The notes under the pieces are model-generated. The model was given only the letters and a program-made list of their open reading frames with translations. It was not told the origin of the DNA and did not search any database. DNA of 64,000 nucleotides, from contig CALVRO010000002.1 in NCBI GenBank assembly GCA_944358655.1, positions 1 to 64,000 on the forward strand. The letters run 5' to 3'. The first letter of the stretch is position 1. Every line of letters starts with the position of its first letter. Origin of the DNA: an uncultured Clostridia bacterium. Lineage in GTDB: Bacteria > Bacillota > Clostridia > Christensenellales > Borkfalkiaceae. This document shows positions 61,523 through 64,000 of the stretch, one piece after another. The translations under genes and the position numbers were made by a program.

Positions 61523-64000
61523 ATGGCTCTTTCACCTATGATGCAGCACTACTTGTCCGTAAAGGAGAAGTATAAAGATTGTTTGATTTTCTACCGTCTT
61601 GGCGACTTTTACGAGATGTTCTTCGACGACGCCAAGACGGCCTCCTCCGTGCTCGACCTCACTCTGACGGGCAGGGACTGTGGCCTCGAGGAGAGGGCGC
61701 CCATGTGCGGAGTGCCCTACCATGCCGCCGACTCGTACATTTCAAAGCTCGTTTCGGCGGGCTATAAAGTTGCCGTGTGCGAACAGCTGGAGGACCCCGC
61801 CGAGGCCAAGGGCATGGTCGCGCGCGACGTTATAAGGGTGATAACGGCGGGCACGATAACCGACGAAAACTTCCTCGACTCGCGCTCCAACAATTTTATC
61901 TGCTGCGCCGCCAAGGATGGCGAAGTCTGCGCCGCGGCGTGGGCCGACATAACGACGGGCGAAATGAACTGCACGCAGTATTCGGGCGCGGGGAGCCTTG
62001 CCTCGGTGCTGTCGCTCATGGTCAGGCTGGGCGTCAAGGAAGTCATCTGCAACGACGAAATGCTGTTTGCCTCCAAGGACGCGCCCGAGATAGCTCGCGG
62101 CGTTCTTCCCCGCTTTTCAAGCTATCTCGGCTGGACTTTCGGCCGTCAGGCGGCCGAAAGGAACGTGCTCTCCCAACTCAAGGCGGCTTCGCTGACCGCG
62201 TTCGGGCTGGAGGGGAAGGGCGTGGCCGTGTCGGCCTGCGGCGCGCTTTTGGAATACCTCAAGGAGACGCAGAAGCACGCGCTCTCCAATATAGACGACA
62301 TCAAATATATCTCCGACGGCGCCTATATGCAGCTCGACAACACCGTCATCAAAAATCTTGAGATAGTTAAGAGCATGTCGGAGGGCAAGAGATACGGAAC
62401 GCTTTTGTGGCTTTTGGACAAGACGAGCACGGCCATGGGCGCCCGCCTGCTCTCGAGCATAATTTTAACGCCCCTTGGCGACGCCGACAGGATAAATTAC
62501 AGGCTGGACGGTGTGGAGGAACTGTTCGATTCCACCGTTGTCAGGGTGAGTATAGCCGACACGTTGAAGGAGGTAAGGGATATAGAGAGGCTGTCGGGCA
62601 AGATCTCCAACGGCAACTTTATGCCCGCCGACTGTTTGCAGCTCGCTTCGTCGCTGCTCGCCGTGCCCAATCTCGCCTTTCAGCTTTCCGGCTTTTCGAG
62701 CGCCGTTTTAAAGGATATCTCCGCCGACCTCGTCGACATGACCGACAGGGCGCAGCACATTTTTGCCGTCATCGCCGAAAAGCCGCCCGCTACCATGAAG
62801 GACGGCGGATACATAAGAAGGGGGTACGACGCAAAGCTGGACGAACTGCGCTCGGTCAAGGAGAACAGCAAGAAGATACTTGCCGACATGGAGGCGCGCG
62901 AGCGCGACATGACGGGTATTCGCACCCTTAAGATAGGCTATAACCGCGTATTCGGATACTATATAGAAGTTTCCAAATCCTTTAAGGACAAGGTGCCGCC
63001 GTCCTACCAGCGCCGACAGACGCTTACCAACGCCGAGAGGTTCATAACCGAAGAGCTGAAGGAGCTCGAGGACAAGATACTTTCAAGCGAGGACATGTGC
63101 CTGAAGATGGAGAGCGCGATATACGAGGGGTTGGTTTCAGAGCTCTCGTCGGATATTCCGCTGTTCAAGCACATTGCCTCGGCTGTGGCGCGGCTGGACG
63201 TGCTCGCCTCCTTTGCCGAGGTCGCCAAATCCAACAGGTACTGCCGTCCTGAGATGGTGCCGAGCGATCGTCCGCTCGTCATACGCGAGGGCAGGCACCC
63301 CGTAGTGGAGAGGATATCAAAGGAGAAATTTGTCGCCAACGACACCCTCCTCGACGAGGGCGACAACCGCACCATGATAATAACGGGGCCCAACATGGCG
63401 GGCAAGAGCACTTACATGCGCCAGACGGCCATAATAGCGCTCATGGCGCACATAGGCTGCTTCGTGCCGGCAAAGAGCGCCGACATCCCCGTGATCGACC
63501 GCATCTTTACAAGGGTGGGCGCGAGCGACAACCTCATCTCCGATCAGAGCACCTTCATGGTGGAGATGATAGAGGTGGCCTCAATCCTCCGCAACGCAAC
63601 CAGGAACAGCCTGATCATCCTCGACGAGGTGGGCAGGGGAACGAGCACTTACGACGGTCTGGCCATAGCTCGTGCCGTCGTGGAGGAGATAACCTCCAGG
63701 ATAGGCGCCAAGACGCTCTTTGCCACCCACTACCACGAGCTCACCGAGCTCGAGGACAGCATGGAGGGTGTAAAAAATTATAAGATCGCCGTCAGGGAGA
63801 TCAACGGCGGCATTGTCTTTCTCCGCAAGATAATGAGGGGAGGGGCCAACCGCAGTTTCGGCATAGAGGTCGCCGCGCTTGCGGGCGTTCCGACGTCGGT
63901 CACCGACAGGGCCAAGGTCATCCTCAAGGCTATCGAGCGCGAGGGAGCGGCAGTTGCCAGGACGCCTGCGTCGAGCCCGGATACGGACGTCGGCGGGGGC
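61523..64000 (+). CDS. mutS: DNA mismatch repair protein MutS (partial, runs off the window)
   Basis: The first 826 residues are visible with no stop before the edge; full MutS is usually 850-900. The mismatch-probing Phe-x-Glu is in YRLGDFYEMFFDD (about 25-37). The connector, lever and clamp domains follow. The ATPase has GPNMAGKSTYMRQ (Walker A), LIILDEVGRGTSTYDG (Walker B/signature) and the switch His in FATHYHEL. Start ATG at 61523 is three bases after miaB, so it is probably co-transcribed from the miaB promoter. Confidence 0.96.
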   Translation, partial: MALSPMMQHYLSVKEKYKDCLIFYRLGDFYEMFFDDAKTASSVLDLTLTGRDCGLEERAPMCGVPYHAADSYISKLVSAGYKVAVCEQLEDPAEAKGMVARDVIRVITAGTITDENFLDSRSNNFICCAAKDGEVCAAAWADITTGEMNCTQYSGAGSLASVLSLMVRLGVKEVICNDEMLFASKDAPEIARGVLPRFSSYLGWTFGRQAAERNVLSQLKAASLTAFGLEGKGVAVSACGALLEYLKETQKHALSNIDDIKYISDGAYMQLDNTVIKNLEIVKSMSEGKRYGTLLWLLDKTSTAMGARLLSSIILTPLGDADRINYRLDGVEELFDSTVVRVSIADTLKEVRDIERLSGKISNGNFMPADCLQLASSLLAVPNLAFQLSGFSSAVLKDISADLVDMTDRAQHIFAVIAEKPPATMKDGGYIRRGYDAKLDELRSVKENSKKILADMEARERDMTGIRTLKIGYNRVFGYYIEVSKSFKDKVPPSYQRRQTLTNAERFITEELKELEDKILSSEDMCLKMESAIYEGLVSELSSDIPLFKHIASAVARLDVLASFAEVAKSNRYCRPEMVPSDRPLVIREGRHPVVERISKEKFVANDTLLDEGDNRTMIITGPNMAGKSTYMRQTAIIALMAHIGCFVPAKSADIPVIDRIFTRVGASDNLISDQSTFMVEMIEVASILRNATRNSLIILDEVGRGTSTYDGLAIARAVVEEITSRIGAKTLFATHYHELTELEDSMEGVKNYKIAVREINGGIVFLRKIMRGGANRSFGIEVAALAGVPTSVTDRAKVILKAIEREGAAVARTPASSPDTDVGGG

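Overview
The window is about 64 kb of gene-dense, fairly GC-rich bacterial chromosome. It looks like a Clostridia-type Firmicute. The evidence is the gene order (division/cell wall cluster starting at mraZ, then ftsA-ftsZ; pgsA-cinA-recA with rny nearby; iscS-thiI; miaB-mutS), MurE with the DNPR signature of meso-diaminopimelate ligases, an RNase Y, and many genes driven by consensus sigma-A promoters. An uncultured gut lineage is plausible but cannot be proved from this sequence. I see no phage, transposase, integrase, CRISPR array or rRNA. One tRNA-Arg(CCU) lies at the left edge.

Layout. 1-5.7 kb: a minus-strand spermidine/putrescine-type ABC operon (XRE-cupin regulator, potA, potB, potC, potD). 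5.8-7.7 kb: a small Imm-5-like protein, rpsT and murI. 7.8-23 kb: cell wall and division genes mraZ-rsmH-ftsL-pbp-murE-mraY-murD-ftsW, then murA-divIB, then ftsA-ftsZ from its own perfect promoter, then murC. murG is missing from the usual place. 23-29 kb: a DUF815 ATPase, ilvC and a very long FtsK/SpoIIIE. 29-35 kb: rimO-pgsA-cinA-recA-nadE. 35.2-37.7 kb: a lipoprotein with collagen-like and leucine-rich repeats, the most accessory-looking gene here. 37.9-43.5 kb: rny, a membrane-anchored PadR regulator, an acyl-ACP thioesterase and a YgjP-like metallopeptidase. 43.7-57.8 kb: a nearly complete arginine/carbamoyl phosphate pathway (argG, argC, argJ, argB, argD, argF, carA, carB), with carB fused to a DapF-like domain, followed by iscS-thiI. 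57.9-64 kb: a class A PBP, divergent miaB, and mutS running off the right edge.

Most notable observations. (1) Inside the repeat lipoprotein, a 149-bp segment (35936-36084) bounded by a short inverted repeat reads, when flipped in silico, as a perfectly in-frame Cys-rich module continuous with both flanks; both orientations are open. This looks like an intragenic inversion, possibly an invertible switch. (2) CarB carries a full-length C-terminal DapF-like domain that has lost one of the two catalytic cysteines. (3) A PadR regulator is fused through a long disordered linker to four membrane helices and is preceded by a perfect promoter overlapped by dyads. (4) Several genes have good promoters placed so close to the start codon that their mRNAs should be leaderless. 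(5) The PBP gene in the division cluster appears to start at an AUA codon. (6) mraZ is preceded by three TGG boxes spaced exactly 10 bp apart over its -35 element.

No gene-free stretch exceeds about 300 bases. The longest (5541-5845 and 43515-43792) contain operator/promoter elements described below.
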